From NCBI RefSeq assembly GCF_000166055.1, contig NC_014664.1:2511501-2575500 (forward strand): a stretch of DNA of 64,000 nucleotides, given 5' to 3'. The translations under genes and the position numbers were made by a program. Source of the stretch: Rhodomicrobium vannielii ATCC 17100. GTDB taxonomy: Bacteria > Pseudomonadota > Alphaproteobacteria > Rhizobiales > Rhodomicrobiaceae. Within the stretch, counting starts at the first letter, position 1. The number at the start of each line of letters is the position of its first letter. Shown piece by piece: positions 1 through 7,690 of the stretch. Below the pieces are notes generated by a model. The model ran no database searches, was not told where the DNA came from, and saw only the letters and a list, made by a program, of their open reading frames with translations.

Positions 1-1
1 C

Positions 2-382
2 AAGGCCATCGAGCTCAAGCCCGACGATCCGGCGCCGTACTACAGCCGTGGCTTGATCCATCAGGCCATGAATGACCATCGCAACGCGCTGGACGACCTG
101 AACGTCGCCGTGAATTATCGGCCCGACGCGCCGGACCCGCACTTCGCGCGCGGCCAGAGCTACATGGTCATGCAGGACTACAAGAAGGCCTTCGAGGACT
201 TCCAGGTTGCGGGGACCAACAAGGTCAACAACTACGAGGCGTGGGCAGCAGCCGGTCAGGCTGCGGAAGGCATGGGCGACCGGAAAGAAGCCGCAGTCGC
301 TTACAAGCGCGCGCTTCAGATCAACCGGGAAAGCCGCGTCGCCTCTGAGGGGCTGCGTCGCGTCGGCGGCGAGGACGCGTAA
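2..382 (+). CDS. TPR-repeat protein, 5' end outside window
   Basis: The reading frame is open from base 2 and ends at a TAA, so only the last 126 residues of a longer protein are present. The visible part is a run of tetratricopeptide repeats of about 34 residues: the typical 'A-E-L-K-P-D-D-P-A-P-Y-Y-S-R-G' joint is followed by further helical pairs ending in 'YKRALQINRES'. TPR arrays are protein-protein interaction scaffolds. Without the N-terminus I cannot tell whether this is an exported lipoprotein of the NlpI type or a cytoplasmic adaptor. No terminator is evident directly after it. The fold is clear; the role is not. Confidence 0.85.
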   Translation, partial: KAIELKPDDPAPYYSRGLIHQAMNDHRNALDDLNVAVNYRPDAPDPHFARGQSYMVMQDYKKAFEDFQVAGTNKVNNYEAWAAAGQAAEGMGDRKEAAVAYKRALQINRESRVASEGLRRVGGEDA

Positions 383-961
383 AGCATTCGATTCGTGTTG
401 GTTCGAGCTGCGTGCTGACTTGCTGCAAGTGCGCTCTTGTACATGCGATCAGGCTTATTGCGCTGGGGAAGTCCCGCTTGGCGTCGGGCCAGAAAGCGGC
501 CACCGCCTTGGTGATGAAAAGCGTAGGCGCTGTGTCACTGCTTCGTTGAAAAGAACGAAACGACCGCCTCGCGTGAGGCGCTCCAACTTCTGCTAACTGC
601 GCCAGCGCGCGACGAGCGGTCTCCGCGTTAGCTATCGGCGCGGCTAGCCAACCTCGTGGGCAGCGAAGCGTTTTTTTCTGGCCGTGCGCAACCATCGGCT
701 TGGCAGATTTGTTTTCTAGAAAAATCGTCGGCTTCCTCTGTCCCGTCGCTTTATATCGATGGATCTCAGCGTCCGCTTGCCGGTTGGAGAACGAAAGTAC
801 TGGCCTCGGTTCAATCTGAGGCATCCCAAGTTGATGGACGGAACGCTTAGAGTCTCGACATCCTCTCGCCACGGTGGCTTCATCACTCGCCGCCAGTCCC
901 TCGGGCCTCGGGCCAGCATATATCCGATCTCGCTATACTTACTCATAAGCCAGGAGCGACC
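383..961. other. Intergenic, 579 bases, no gene seen
   Basis: No open frame here has coding character or a recognisable product. A small perfect hairpin (GCCTC-GCGT-GAGGC) lies near 557-570, and a T7 run follows a weak GC stem near 668-675. Neither is a convincing terminator. The end of the stretch carries the ribosome binding site CAGGAG for the transglutaminase-like gene at 962. Confidence 0.5.
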
Positions 962-1765
962 ATGAGAATACACGTTGGCAGCGAAATGACATTCGACTTT
1001 CCTCAGCCGACGCCGATGATTGCTCTGCTCAATGTCCATTACTCGCGCTTTTCCGATCTCGAACACCCGGATTGTCTTGTGACGAGCCCGGCCGCCCCGA
1101 TCGAAGGGTATCGCGACAGTTTCGGGAACTGGTGCAATCGGGTTGTTGCCCCCGCTGGCCGCTTCACGTTGCGGACCGATGCGGTCATCCGGGATAACGG
1201 CTCATCCGATCCCGTGGACGTCAATGCCTTGCAACATCAAGTCGAACATCTGCCCGCCGAGACGCTCCAGTTTCTTCTCGGCAGCCGCTATTGCGAAACC
1301 GACGTCTTGTCCGAAGACGCCTGGCGGCTTTTCAAGGATCTGCCGTTGGGCTGGCCGCGCGTGCAAGCCGTATGCGACTTTGTGAATGGCCATCTGTCGT
1401 TCGGCTACGAACATGCCCGCGCCACCCGCACCGCCGCGCAAGCCTATGCCGAGCGGCGCGGCGTCTGCCGCGACTTCGCCCACCTCGCTATCGCCTTCTG
1501 TCGGTGCCTGAACATCCCCGCGCGTTACTGCACCGGTTACGTGAGCGACATCGGGCTTCCGCCGCCATACGCGCCGATGGATTTCGCGGCCTGGATGGAG
1601 GTCTATCTCGGCGGACGCTGGTACACGTTCGATCCACGAAACAACGCCGTCCGGTTTGGCCGTGTTCTCATCGCGCAAGGCAGGGACGCGGCCGACGTGC
1701 CCTTGACGCAGATCTTTGGTCCCGGCACGCTTTCCAGCTTCCGGGTCTGGACAGAAGAACTCTAA
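962..1765 (+). CDS. Transglutaminase-like domain protein
   Basis: 267 residues. The N-terminal half (about 1-150) is the beta-rich region that precedes the transglutaminase core in this bacterial family. The core holds GVCRDFAH with the nucleophile candidate Cys169, and WYTFDPRNN with Asp224. The segment before the tryptophan, usually His-Ala-Trp in transglutaminase-like proteases, reads DFAAW here, so the general-base His is Ala209 by simple alignment. These proteins are usually regarded as cysteine peptidase or amide hydrolase-like; substrates are generally unknown. The ATG is preceded by CAGGAG at a 6-base spacing, which supports the start. It stands alone, with a terminator directly downstream at 1788-1818. 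Family assignment is firm, catalytic activity is not. Confidence 0.85.
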   Translation: MRIHVGSEMTFDFPQPTPMIALLNVHYSRFSDLEHPDCLVTSPAAPIEGYRDSFGNWCNRVVAPAGRFTLRTDAVIRDNGSSDPVDVNALQHQVEHLPAETLQFLLGSRYCETDVLSEDAWRLFKDLPLGWPRVQAVCDFVNGHLSFGYEHARATRTAAQAYAERRGVCRDFAHLAIAFCRCLNIPARYCTGYVSDIGLPPPYAPMDFAAWMEVYLGGRWYTFDPRNNAVRFGRVLIAQGRDAADVPLTQIFGPGTLSSFRVWTEEL

Positions 1766-1787
1766 GCTGCCCGAGCCGCGACCTTAA

Positions 1788-1818
1788 GAAAAACCCCGCC
1801 GATACGACGGGGTTTTTC
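1788..1818. terminator. Bidirectional Rho-independent terminator
   Basis: AAAACCCCG and CGGGGTTTT flank a 9-base loop, with a T run on both strands (TTTTT on plus, TTTTTCTT on minus). It sits between two convergent genes, the transglutaminase-like gene ending at 1765 and the KGG protein gene ending at 1849, and can serve both. Confidence 0.8.
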
Positions 1819-1848
1819 TATGAGCTGCCCCGCGATGGGGCGTAAACA

Positions 1849-2142
1849 TCAGACTTGCGAGCGGCTTTCACGGGATTTTCCCCCGTGGCTCGCCTGACCG
1901 CCCTTGCGGCCCGCTTGGGCGGCAAGATCGCGGTTGCGCGAGAAGCTGCGGTTTTCGTCCGACACGTTCTGCCCGCCCTTGCGACCGGCTTCGGCGGCAA
2001 GCGAGCGGTTCTGGCTGAAGCTTCTCTTCTCATTCGGGACGCTCTGCCCGCCCTTGGAGGCGATGGCGCGTTGCTTTTCGGCGTCCATGGAAGCGAAGCC
2101 CCTATTCGAGGTCGAACCCTTCTTGGGAGTTTGGGAGGCCAT
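1849..2142 (-). CDS. KGG-repeat stress protein (GsiB/con-10 type)
   Basis: 97 residues, highly hydrophilic, with three copies of a KGG repeat ('SKGGQSV', 'RKGGQNV', 'RKGGQAS') spaced by 'RSFSxNRxLAAxAG'. This is the stress-induced KGG/con-10 family, related in style to Bacillus GsiB and plant LEA-like proteins. Members are induced by desiccation, osmotic or starvation stress and are thought to act as hydrophilic protectants in the cytoplasm. The start has a good AGGAG 5 bases upstream. A GGAAC-N16-TGTT element at 2198-2222 resembles the promoter of the alphaproteobacterial general stress sigma factor EcfG, which fits the family. Transcription probably ends at the shared terminator at 1788-1818. 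Confidence 0.88.
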   Translation of the reverse strand: MASQTPKKGSTSNRGFASMDAEKQRAIASKGGQSVPNEKRSFSQNRSLAAEAGRKGGQNVSDENRSFSRNRDLAAQAGRKGGQASHGGKSRESRSQV

Positions 2143-2197
2143 TCAAGCTCCTATCGTGACTGTTTGTAGCAGTCTCAGACTGAGACTTTACGCTGCT

Positions 2198-2222
2198 AAC
2201 AGCCTGCTCCCGTCGTGGTTCC
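2198..2222 (-). promoter_or_regulatory. Candidate EcfG general-stress promoter
   Basis: Read on the minus strand: GGAAC (2222-2218), 16 bases, then TGTT (2201-2198). The alphaproteobacterial EcfG consensus is GGAAC-N16/17-CGTT, so this is an 8 of 9 match. It would start transcription about 45-50 bases before the KGG stress gene. Single-mismatch matches occur by chance, so the support comes mainly from the downstream family. Confidence 0.5.
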
Positions 2223-2307
2223 GCTGATACTGCGAAGAATTTGCGGCCGACACACAGATTTTCTTCACGTTTTCGTCAAGACAAGCTCCAGGTGGCACAA
2301 CGAGAAA

Positions 2308-2338
2308 GGCCGTTGGACAGGGAAAATGTCCAACGGCC
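2308..2338 (-). terminator. Terminator of the ornithine decarboxylase gene
   Basis: A perfect 11-bp stem, GGCCGTTGGAC pairing with GTCCAACGGCC, with a 9-base loop. On the minus strand it is followed by TTTCTCG, a weak T tract. It lies about 50 bases after the decarboxylase stop codon. Confidence 0.75.
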
Positions 2339-2387
2339 ATCTGCGTCAAGGTTTCGCTTTACTTGAAAGTCAGGTTGCAGGCGGAAG

Positions 2388-3572
2388 CTAAAGCGCGGCC
2401 TTCATCGAAGTTGCAGCCGCTTCCTCGCCATACATCGACAGCATCGGCTCATCTTCGAGAACAACCTCGTCATAATAACCGCAGCCATTGAAGTGGCTCG
2501 CCATCACGCGACCATACGCGCCGATATTGCCGATTTCGATGAAGTCGCCCTCATCGATGCTTTCCGGCAGCATGAACGGACCCGCCAGATAGTCGGCGCT
2601 GTCGCAGGTTGGGCCGTAGAAGTCGAACGCCTTCTCGCGCCCACGCATGGGCTCCCCGTCCGACGCATAGGCGCGCGTCGGGAAAACCCATTTGCAGTGC
2701 GCCGCGTCGTACAGCGTGCCGAACGCCCCGTCGTTGACGTAGAGCGTATCGCCGCGCCGCGCGTCGACACGGACGATCACCGACTCGGCTTCCGCCACCA
2801 GCGCCCGCCCCGGCTCGCACCAGAGCTGGCAGGTGTAGCCCACCGCCATCTTGTCGAAGGCGCCGCGGATCTCGTCCATGTAGGCGTCGAGCGCAGGCGG
2901 CTCCATGCCCGGGTAGCGGGACGGAAAGCCGCCGCCGACGTCGACGATATCGACAAGCGTAGCGGCCCGCACGATCTGCTGCGAGACGGTCCGAAGCACC
3001 TGGCCATAGCCGACCGGGCACATCATCTGGGAGCCCGCGTGGAACGACACGCCCAGCATGTTGGAGTTTTGACGCGCGCGGCGGATCAGTCCCGGCGCTT
3101 CGCTCCATGGCGCGCCGAACTTCCCTTCGAGCGAGATTTCGCTGTAGGTCGATGGGCACGCCACGCGCACGACGAGCGTGAGATCCTTGGCATTGCCGGT
3201 GACGGCGAGGATCTTGTCGAGTTCCGAATCGGAGTCGAGCGAGAATGTACGGACGCCATAGTCAAAATAGGCTTCCGCAATGAACTTGCGCGATTTGACC
3301 GGATGCATGATGTGCATGACCGCGCCCGGAAGATCCGCGATGGCGCGAACTTCGGTTGCGGACGCAACGTCGAAATGCCGGATACCCGCATTGAAAAGCG
3401 CCGCTACGGCCTTGGGCGAATCGTTCGCCTTGACCGCATAAAGCGTTTCCCCCGGAAAATTGTCCAAGAACCAGCGGGCAGCGCTAGCTGCCGCGTGCGG
3501 ACGGAATCCAAGAACGGGGCGATCTACATGAAGCTTGCGGAGAACCTCCGCCGGCGTCGGGTAAATGTCCAT
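2388..3572 (-). CDS. Ornithine decarboxylase, PLP fold III
   Basis: 394 residues, the alanine-racemase-fold (eukaryotic-type) ornithine decarboxylase. It makes putrescine from ornithine in the cytoplasm, the entry to polyamine synthesis. Visible marks: YAVKAN with the PLP lysine Lys48, SFHAGSQ with His178, the phosphate-binding GGGFP (213-217), CEPGR at 252-256 and the substrate motif CDSAD at 323-327 with catalytic Cys323 and Asp324. The CDxxD motif and length favour ornithine over diaminopimelate; some relatives also take lysine. The ATG at 3572 has GGGAGG upstream at 9 bases, but that sequence is folded into a short hairpin (3576-3589), and a 600-base gene-free leader precedes it. A strong terminator follows at 2308-2338. 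It is monocistronic. Confidence 0.92.
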   Translation of the reverse strand: MDIYPTPAEVLRKLHVDRPVLGFRPHAAASAARWFLDNFPGETLYAVKANDSPKAVAALFNAGIRHFDVASATEVRAIADLPGAVMHIMHPVKSRKFIAEAYFDYGVRTFSLDSDSELDKILAVTGNAKDLTLVVRVACPSTYSEISLEGKFGAPWSEAPGLIRRARQNSNMLGVSFHAGSQMMCPVGYGQVLRTVSQQIVRAATLVDIVDVGGGFPSRYPGMEPPALDAYMDEIRGAFDKMAVGYTCQLWCEPGRALVAEAESVIVRVDARRGDTLYVNDGAFGTLYDAAHCKWVFPTRAYASDGEPMRGREKAFDFYGPTCDSADYLAGPFMLPESIDEGDFIEIGNIGAYGRVMASHFNGCGYYDEVVLEDEPMLSMYGEEAAATSMKAAL

Positions 3573-3575
3573 CGC

Positions 3576-3589
3576 ATGGGACCTCCCAT
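3576..3589 (-). promoter_or_regulatory. Hairpin sequestering the decarboxylase ribosome binding site
   Basis: Read on the minus strand, ATGGG-AGGT-CCCAT forms a 5-bp stem with a tetraloop. It places the Shine-Dalgarno GGGAGG in the stem and loop just before the start codon. A CCTCCC further upstream in the leader (complement of the GGGAGG at about 3680) could pair with the same bases. The arrangement suggests translational control of the gene. Confidence 0.5.
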
Positions 3590-3792
3590 TTAAGAGTTAA
3601 TCCGATGCTGCTGACGAACGCTTCACCGCGCTATGCGGAGTTTGCCAGACAGGCGTATTTCTGCACGTTCAGCATACGGGAGGCGGGTTAGCCTCAGAGC
3701 GCAGCCTTTATGAGCAGAAGTCACCTCCCCGGCGCCCTGATATGGCGCTATCGTTTCGCAATCGAGCTGCTTTAAGTGGCCATATCGCCCCG

Positions 3793-3810
3793 AAGGTCAA
3801 GACCTTTTTT
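3793..3810 (+). terminator. Terminator-like hairpin with no gene upstream
   Basis: On the plus strand AAGGT-CAAG-ACCTT is followed by a T run (TTTTTT counting the stem end). It looks like a small intrinsic terminator, yet no plus-strand gene precedes it. It could end a small RNA running across 3600-3790, or be part of the antisense decarboxylase leader. Confidence 0.4.
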
Positions 3811-4242
3811 CGCGTGGGGGGAGAAAACCGCCGACGTGATGTTTACTTCACGCAGGAAATCGACGAAAACCTTTAAGTATCAAAGGCATTTCAGTGAGTG
3901 CGCCAGCGCGTCGGATGCGGTGCACCAGCGTCGAAAGCGAGCGAAATCCTCATCGATTTCGGCGGAGGCGCCTGGCGTCCGAGGTTTGCGAAGGGGCGAT
4001 CCGCGATTGCGAACGCAAGGGCGGAAGCTAGGGAACGGTTCATCACAATCGACGGTTTCGCTTCGAAGGGACGCCCGCCGTGGTACAAACACAGCCCTGT
4101 TTCGCTTGCCAATTCCAACAGTTCTCCGAAAGGATCGCGAGGGGACGGCGCTGCGACTCTCATCCTCAGGTAGCGATTGGAATTTTTGCAAGTGACCCTA
4201 GATGTGTTCTCGATGGATTATCGCTTTGGATATGCGGACAGG

Positions 4243-4635
4243 ATGAGTTCCGATTCTGAGATGCCCTTGCAGGGAGCCAAAATACTCGTGGCCGAGGACG
4301 ACGCGATCCTTGCATTCGATATCAGCATCCTGCTTCAGAAGGCCGGAGCGTCGATCCTGGGGCCGGCCGTTACCCTCAATCATACGATGACCATCGCCGC
4401 CAACACGCCGATGTCCGCCGCGTTGCTGGACGTGAGCCTGCGCGGTGAGGAGGTCTTTCCAGCCGCGCGCGTACTCACCGAACGCGGTGTGGGCGTGGTT
4501 TTCTACACGGGTTATGCCGAGGTGGACAAACTCAAGCGCGAGTGGCCGAACGCCGAGGTGCTGACGAAGCCCGCGCCTCCGCGCCGCCTTGTCGACGCGG
4601 TCGCCCGCGCCTGGGGCGAAAGCACGGTCGTCTGA
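4243..4635 (+). CDS. Single-domain response regulator
   Basis: About 130 residues from the chosen ATG: a stand-alone receiver domain with no output domain. Acidic pocket Glu18-Asp19-Asp20, phospho-acceptor Asp63 in 'ALLDVSLRG', the switch Thr89 in 'FYTGY' and Lys109 in 'TKPAPP' are all present, so it should be phosphorylatable. Such proteins relay phosphoryl groups or bind partner proteins; in Hyphomicrobiales they often pair with HWE-family kinases, but no kinase is next to it. In-frame starts also exist upstream (TTG 4177, ATG 4213) but lack a ribosome binding site. The ATG at 4243 has a weak GGA upstream, so the start is uncertain. Confidence 0.82.
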   Translation: MSSDSEMPLQGAKILVAEDDAILAFDISILLQKAGASILGPAVTLNHTMTIAANTPMSAALLDVSLRGEEVFPAARVLTERGVGVVFYTGYAEVDKLKREWPNAEVLTKPAPPRRLVDAVARAWGESTVV

Positions 4636-4832
4636 CCCCTCCCGTATAGGGCATCGACAGTTGCGCGGCAGCACGTCCCCGCCGACCAGCGCAACAAGAA
4701 AAGCAATAAAATTCGCGTCAAAATCCGATGCAGCAAGGCGCTGTTGCGGAGCTCCAGAGTAGCGCAAGTTTCAAGCATGGCGTCTGCGGTAAATTAATGG
4801 CGCGCATAAGAATTTGCCGAGGGTGGATCGCA

Positions 4833-5288
4833 ATGCCGATGCCGTCGAACTCGAAAGCCTCCCAGGCCATGCCGTTTCCGGCGCGCGCTATCGGCCTGGC
4901 GTGCCTACTTCCCTTCACCTTTGGCGCTCTCGCCGTGTGTCTTGCACCCGAGATCAGGTCAGAAGCCGCTTCGGCGCTGATCGTCTACGGCGCCATCGTG
5001 CTATCCTTTTTGGGCGGTGTCCGTTGGGGGTTCGCGGTGCTCGAAGGTGGGGAGGCGAGTTGGAGCGCCTACGGTTTGGCGGCAATTCCGTCCCTGATGG
5101 CGTGGATCGGCGCGGTCTGTGGCGGCCCGGACGGTCTCGCCATTCTCGCGCTGGCGCTCACGGTCTGGTTCTTTGTTGAAAAGGCCGCCCCGCCCGCATT
5201 GCCGCTGCCCGCCTGGTACGGCAGGGTTCGCGGGATACTCACAACCATTGCAACCCTCTCGCTCGGGGTGGCCGCCTTTTCATGGTAA
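4833..5288 (+). CDS. DUF3429 family membrane protein
   Basis: About 151 residues with four or five predicted membrane segments (roughly 15-35, 45-65, 78-97, 102-118, 133-150). The 'YGAIVLSFLGGVRWGFAVLE' stretch is typical of the DUF3429 family of small inner-membrane proteins with no known function. The ATG at 4833 was chosen because GAGGGTGG lies just upstream; the frame stays open further 5' without a better start. The neighbours give no functional hint. Confidence 0.75.
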   Translation: MPMPSNSKASQAMPFPARAIGLACLLPFTFGALAVCLAPEIRSEAASALIVYGAIVLSFLGGVRWGFAVLEGGEASWSAYGLAAIPSLMAWIGAVCGGPDGLAILALALTVWFFVEKAAPPALPLPAWYGRVRGILTTIATLSLGVAAFSW

Positions 5289-5324
5289 CTAAACGGTAAT
5301 ATGCTCAACCCTTGGCTGAGCTGC

Positions 5325-5350
5325 GGAACCATCTTATCTTAAGATGTGTT
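5325..5350 (+). promoter_or_regulatory. Weak EcfG-like promoter candidate
   Basis: GGAAC (5325-5329), 17 bases, then TGTT (5347-5350), an 8 of 9 match to the alphaproteobacterial EcfG consensus. It sits 30 bases before the ATG of the BA14K-like gene. One-mismatch matches are not rare in this much sequence, so this is tentative. Confidence 0.3.
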
Positions 5351-5379
5351 GGGCGGTTTAGTATTGAGAGAGGGTTAAC

Positions 5380-5850
5380 ATGTTCCAGCTTTTTAAAGCA
5401 TCCTGTGCCACGGCGGCGCTCGGTGCTGCTCTGACCATGACATAGTATTCCGCGAGCGCGGCTCCGCTTGTTTCGGGCTTGGAAGGCGCTGTTTCTTCCA
5501 ACCTCATGGCTGTCGAGTATCCGGGTGGACCCGGTCCGAAACATCACAAACCCGGTTTCAAACCCGGTCCGAAGCATGGCCCCGGTTTCGGCCCAGGCCC
5601 GCGTGGCGGCGGCAATTGGGGTCACCGTCGTCGGGGACCAGGCGGCGCAGCCATCGGACTTGGCATCGCGGGTGCGATCATCGGCGGCGCGATCATCGCC
5701 AACGAGGCCAATCGGGCTTATGCCGCACCGCCGCCGGCCGCCTATGACGATGGCTACGGTCGTTGTGCGGCCACGTTCCGGTCCTTCAACCCGAACACCG
5801 GCACATATATCGATTTGAACGGCTACGAACGGCCGTGCCCTTATCTTTAA
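5380..5850 (+). pseudogene. BA14K-like secreted protein interrupted by in-frame TAG
   Basis: The ATG at 5380 follows a strong GAGAGAGGG and opens a signal peptide (MFQLFKASCATAALGAALTMT). The next codon, at 5443-5445, is TAG. The frame then continues without a break through 'YSASAAPLV', which looks like the signal-peptidase site, a Gly/Pro/His-rich stretch, a Gly-zipper hydrophobic segment and the C-terminal 'CAATFRSFNPNTGTYIDLNGY', which resembles the BA14K family of small immunoreactive alphaproteobacterial proteins. Without readthrough only a 21-residue peptide or a leaderless protein from the TTG at 5479 or ATG at 5506 could be made. It may be a fresh nonsense mutation, a sequencing error or readthrough. 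The rest of the gene is intact, so any decay is recent. Confidence 0.7.
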
Positions 5851-5965
5851 CCCTAGACGCCTGACGTCATCCTGCGGTCCGGCCTTGCAAGGCTGATCGC
5901 GGGAAACGGCGGCGGCACCGCTTTTCCGAAGTCATGCGCCGACGGCCTTCGCCGCGCGCGAGCGC

Positions 5966-6961
5966 TTAACCTAACAGCTTGCTTTCGGGTGGCACCAGCC
6001 GCCGGGCGCTAGCGTCCCATCTCCACGGCGCGCGCGATGTGATGCGAACGCCGCCGATAGCGCGGTCGATGCGCCGATGCTGCAAGGCGTCGGCATGGCC
6101 GCAAAGCACCGATACGCCCAGATGCGTCAGCGAAAGCCGCGAAGCCATATAGGCGTCACGCGCGCCCTCCGGCAGCCCGGGTGAAAAGGCACGGCCATTA
6201 AGCCCCGCAATAAACGGCGCCGAGGTATCGCCCAGCGCATCCAGCAGGCAATAAAAGCTCCAGTCGCCCATGAACAACGCCACCTCGCTCTCGCGATAGG
6301 CGTCATAGATATCTGCCGGGTGCCGAACGCCGTCGTGGATCAGCGTGAGGATGGTCGTTTCCGTGCGCGAAAGACCGGTGCGATGATCCGGCAATTCTTC
6401 GAGGAGCCGCAGCATCGCAAGGCGCAGGAACGGCAGAACGTGGGTGCTCAGGCGCAGCAGGTTCGCCCACGGCTCTGGCGAAGGGGCACGGAACGCGCTC
6501 CATGCAAGCCGCGCGAGCGCGAAATGCGCGTCCGTCGCGCGCTCCTGAAGGTGGAGATGCTGCTTCAGGCCGCGCGGCGTCTCGGTGCCGATGTAACGCC
6601 CCGACTGAATGAGCGACACGCCCTCGCGCCGCCCTTCGCCCGCGAGAAAATCGAGCACTTGAACGAGTTGCAACTGGTCGTAGAGATCGTGCTCGAACCA
6701 CAGCACGATTTCGCGAAATTCCGCATGACCGCGCAAGACGTCGTCACGAGCACGAAACGCCGCGCGAAGCTCCTCCTCCGAGGTCCAGCCGCGCTCCGCG
6801 AGAAAACGGGCGCGCACGTCGGAAAGCTCGTCAAGCGGAAGCGCGGGGACCGGCCCCTCATAGAGAATATCTCGCCACGGGAGAATTTCGCCGTCGATGC
6901 GCGCCTCTCGCATGCGCGCGACCGCCTCGTCGCCATTGGTGATGATCAGCCGGTCTTTCAT
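5966..6961 (-). CDS. DUF1835 domain protein
   Basis: 331 residues, cytoplasmic, no membrane segments. The N-terminal 'RLIITNGDEAVARMREARIDGEILPWRDILYEGPVP' and 'VLWFEHDLYDQLQLVQVLDFLA' are hallmarks of DUF1835, a family of unknown function that often carries a second C-terminal domain as here. The stop of queF lies 9 bases before this ATG and both run the same way, so the two are probably co-transcribed. That link to queuosine synthesis may be only positional. No catalytic role can be read from the sequence. Confidence 0.82.
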   Translation of the reverse strand: MKDRLIITNGDEAVARMREARIDGEILPWRDILYEGPVPALPLDELSDVRARFLAERGWTSEEELRAAFRARDDVLRGHAEFREIVLWFEHDLYDQLQLVQVLDFLAGEGRREGVSLIQSGRYIGTETPRGLKQHLHLQERATDAHFALARLAWSAFRAPSPEPWANLLRLSTHVLPFLRLAMLRLLEELPDHRTGLSRTETTILTLIHDGVRHPADIYDAYRESEVALFMGDWSFYCLLDALGDTSAPFIAGLNGRAFSPGLPEGARDAYMASRLSLTHLGVSVLCGHADALQHRRIDRAIGGVRITSRAPWRWDASARRLVPPESKLLG

Positions 6962-6970
6962 GCGTCATTT

Positions 6971-7432
6971 TTAGCCGCGCCCACGGTAAGGCGCAACGCC
7001 CTGTTCGGGCACCCACAGGCCATGCGGAAGATCGCCAACAGCAAAGAACACATCGATGGGCATGCCGCCTCTGGGATACCAGTAACCGCCGATCCTGAGC
7101 CAGTGCGGGTTCAGTGTCGCGTCGAGCCGCTTGCCGATGGCGACGGTGCAATCCTCGTGGAACGCGCCGTGATTGCGAAACGCGCCGAGATAGAGCTTCA
7201 GCGACTTCGACTCCACGAGCAGGTCGCGCGGGACGTAGTCGATCACAATGTGCGCGAAATCCGGCTGGCCCGTCACGGGGCAGAGCGAGGTAAATTCCGG
7301 CGCGGTGAAGCGCACGACGTAGAGCGAGCCCGGGTGCGGGTTCGGAACGGTTTCGAGCGCGGCCGCGTCCGGCGATGCGGGCAAGTCGGCACGCTGCCCG
7401 AGTTGCGTCAGGTGAACCGTGGGGTCGTTCAT
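6971..7432 (-). CDS. queF: NADPH-dependent 7-cyano-7-deazaguanine reductase
   Basis: 153 residues, the short unimodular (YkvM-like) QueF. It reduces the nitrile of preQ0 to the amine preQ1, a late step in making the tRNA base queuosine, in the cytoplasm. The thioimide-forming Cys51 in '[12 protein letters not shown]', Asp58, Glu74 in the '[10 protein letters not shown]' QueF motif and His92-Glu93 are all present. The frame extends upstream, but 'MNDPTVHL' at 7432 gives the usual family length. It is likely the first gene of a pair with the DUF1835 gene. Confidence 0.93.
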   Translation of the reverse strand: MNDPTVHLTQLGQRADLPASPDAAALETVPNPHPGSLYVVRFTAPEFTSLCPVTGQPDFAHIVIDYVPRDLLVESKSLKLYLGAFRNHGAFHEDCTVAIGKRLDATLNPHWLRIGGYWYPRGGMPIDVFFAVGDLPHGLWVPEQGVAPYRGRG

Positions 7433-7690
7433 GGATTTACTCCGTCTTTGGGCGAGGCGGTCCGGGCGCCCTCGTAAACGCGCGATTGGCCCAACAGGTG
7501 CCACATCGAAACCCTGCGCGCAAACGCCGCCTCGGCCATTTTGACGGCGCCCTGGCTTCCGGCCTCGCGCGAAGCTTGTGGCCGCCGTGCCATAGTCGCT
7601 TCACAAAATGGCCATGCCGCCGCGCTTCAGTCTCGGCCCATCGAGGGCCAGATCGGCTCCCGGTCGCGTTCGCCTTCGAGTACAGAGTCC

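Larger units (their letters stand above)
3573..3810 (-). promoter_or_regulatory. Structured leader of ornithine decarboxylase, speF-motif candidate
   Basis: A cis-regulatory RNA called the speF motif is known upstream of ornithine decarboxylase genes in alphaproteobacteria, and this gene has the expected long gene-free leader. Visible structure on the minus strand includes an 8-bp pairing of GATATGGC (3786-3779) with GCCATATC (3746-3739), a GAGGC/GCCTC stem near 3680-3697, and the ribosome-binding-site hairpin. I cannot match the covariance model by eye, so the motif identity is inferred from context. No coding region was recognised here. The rest of the stretch up to 4242 shows nothing I can name. 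Confidence 0.4.
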
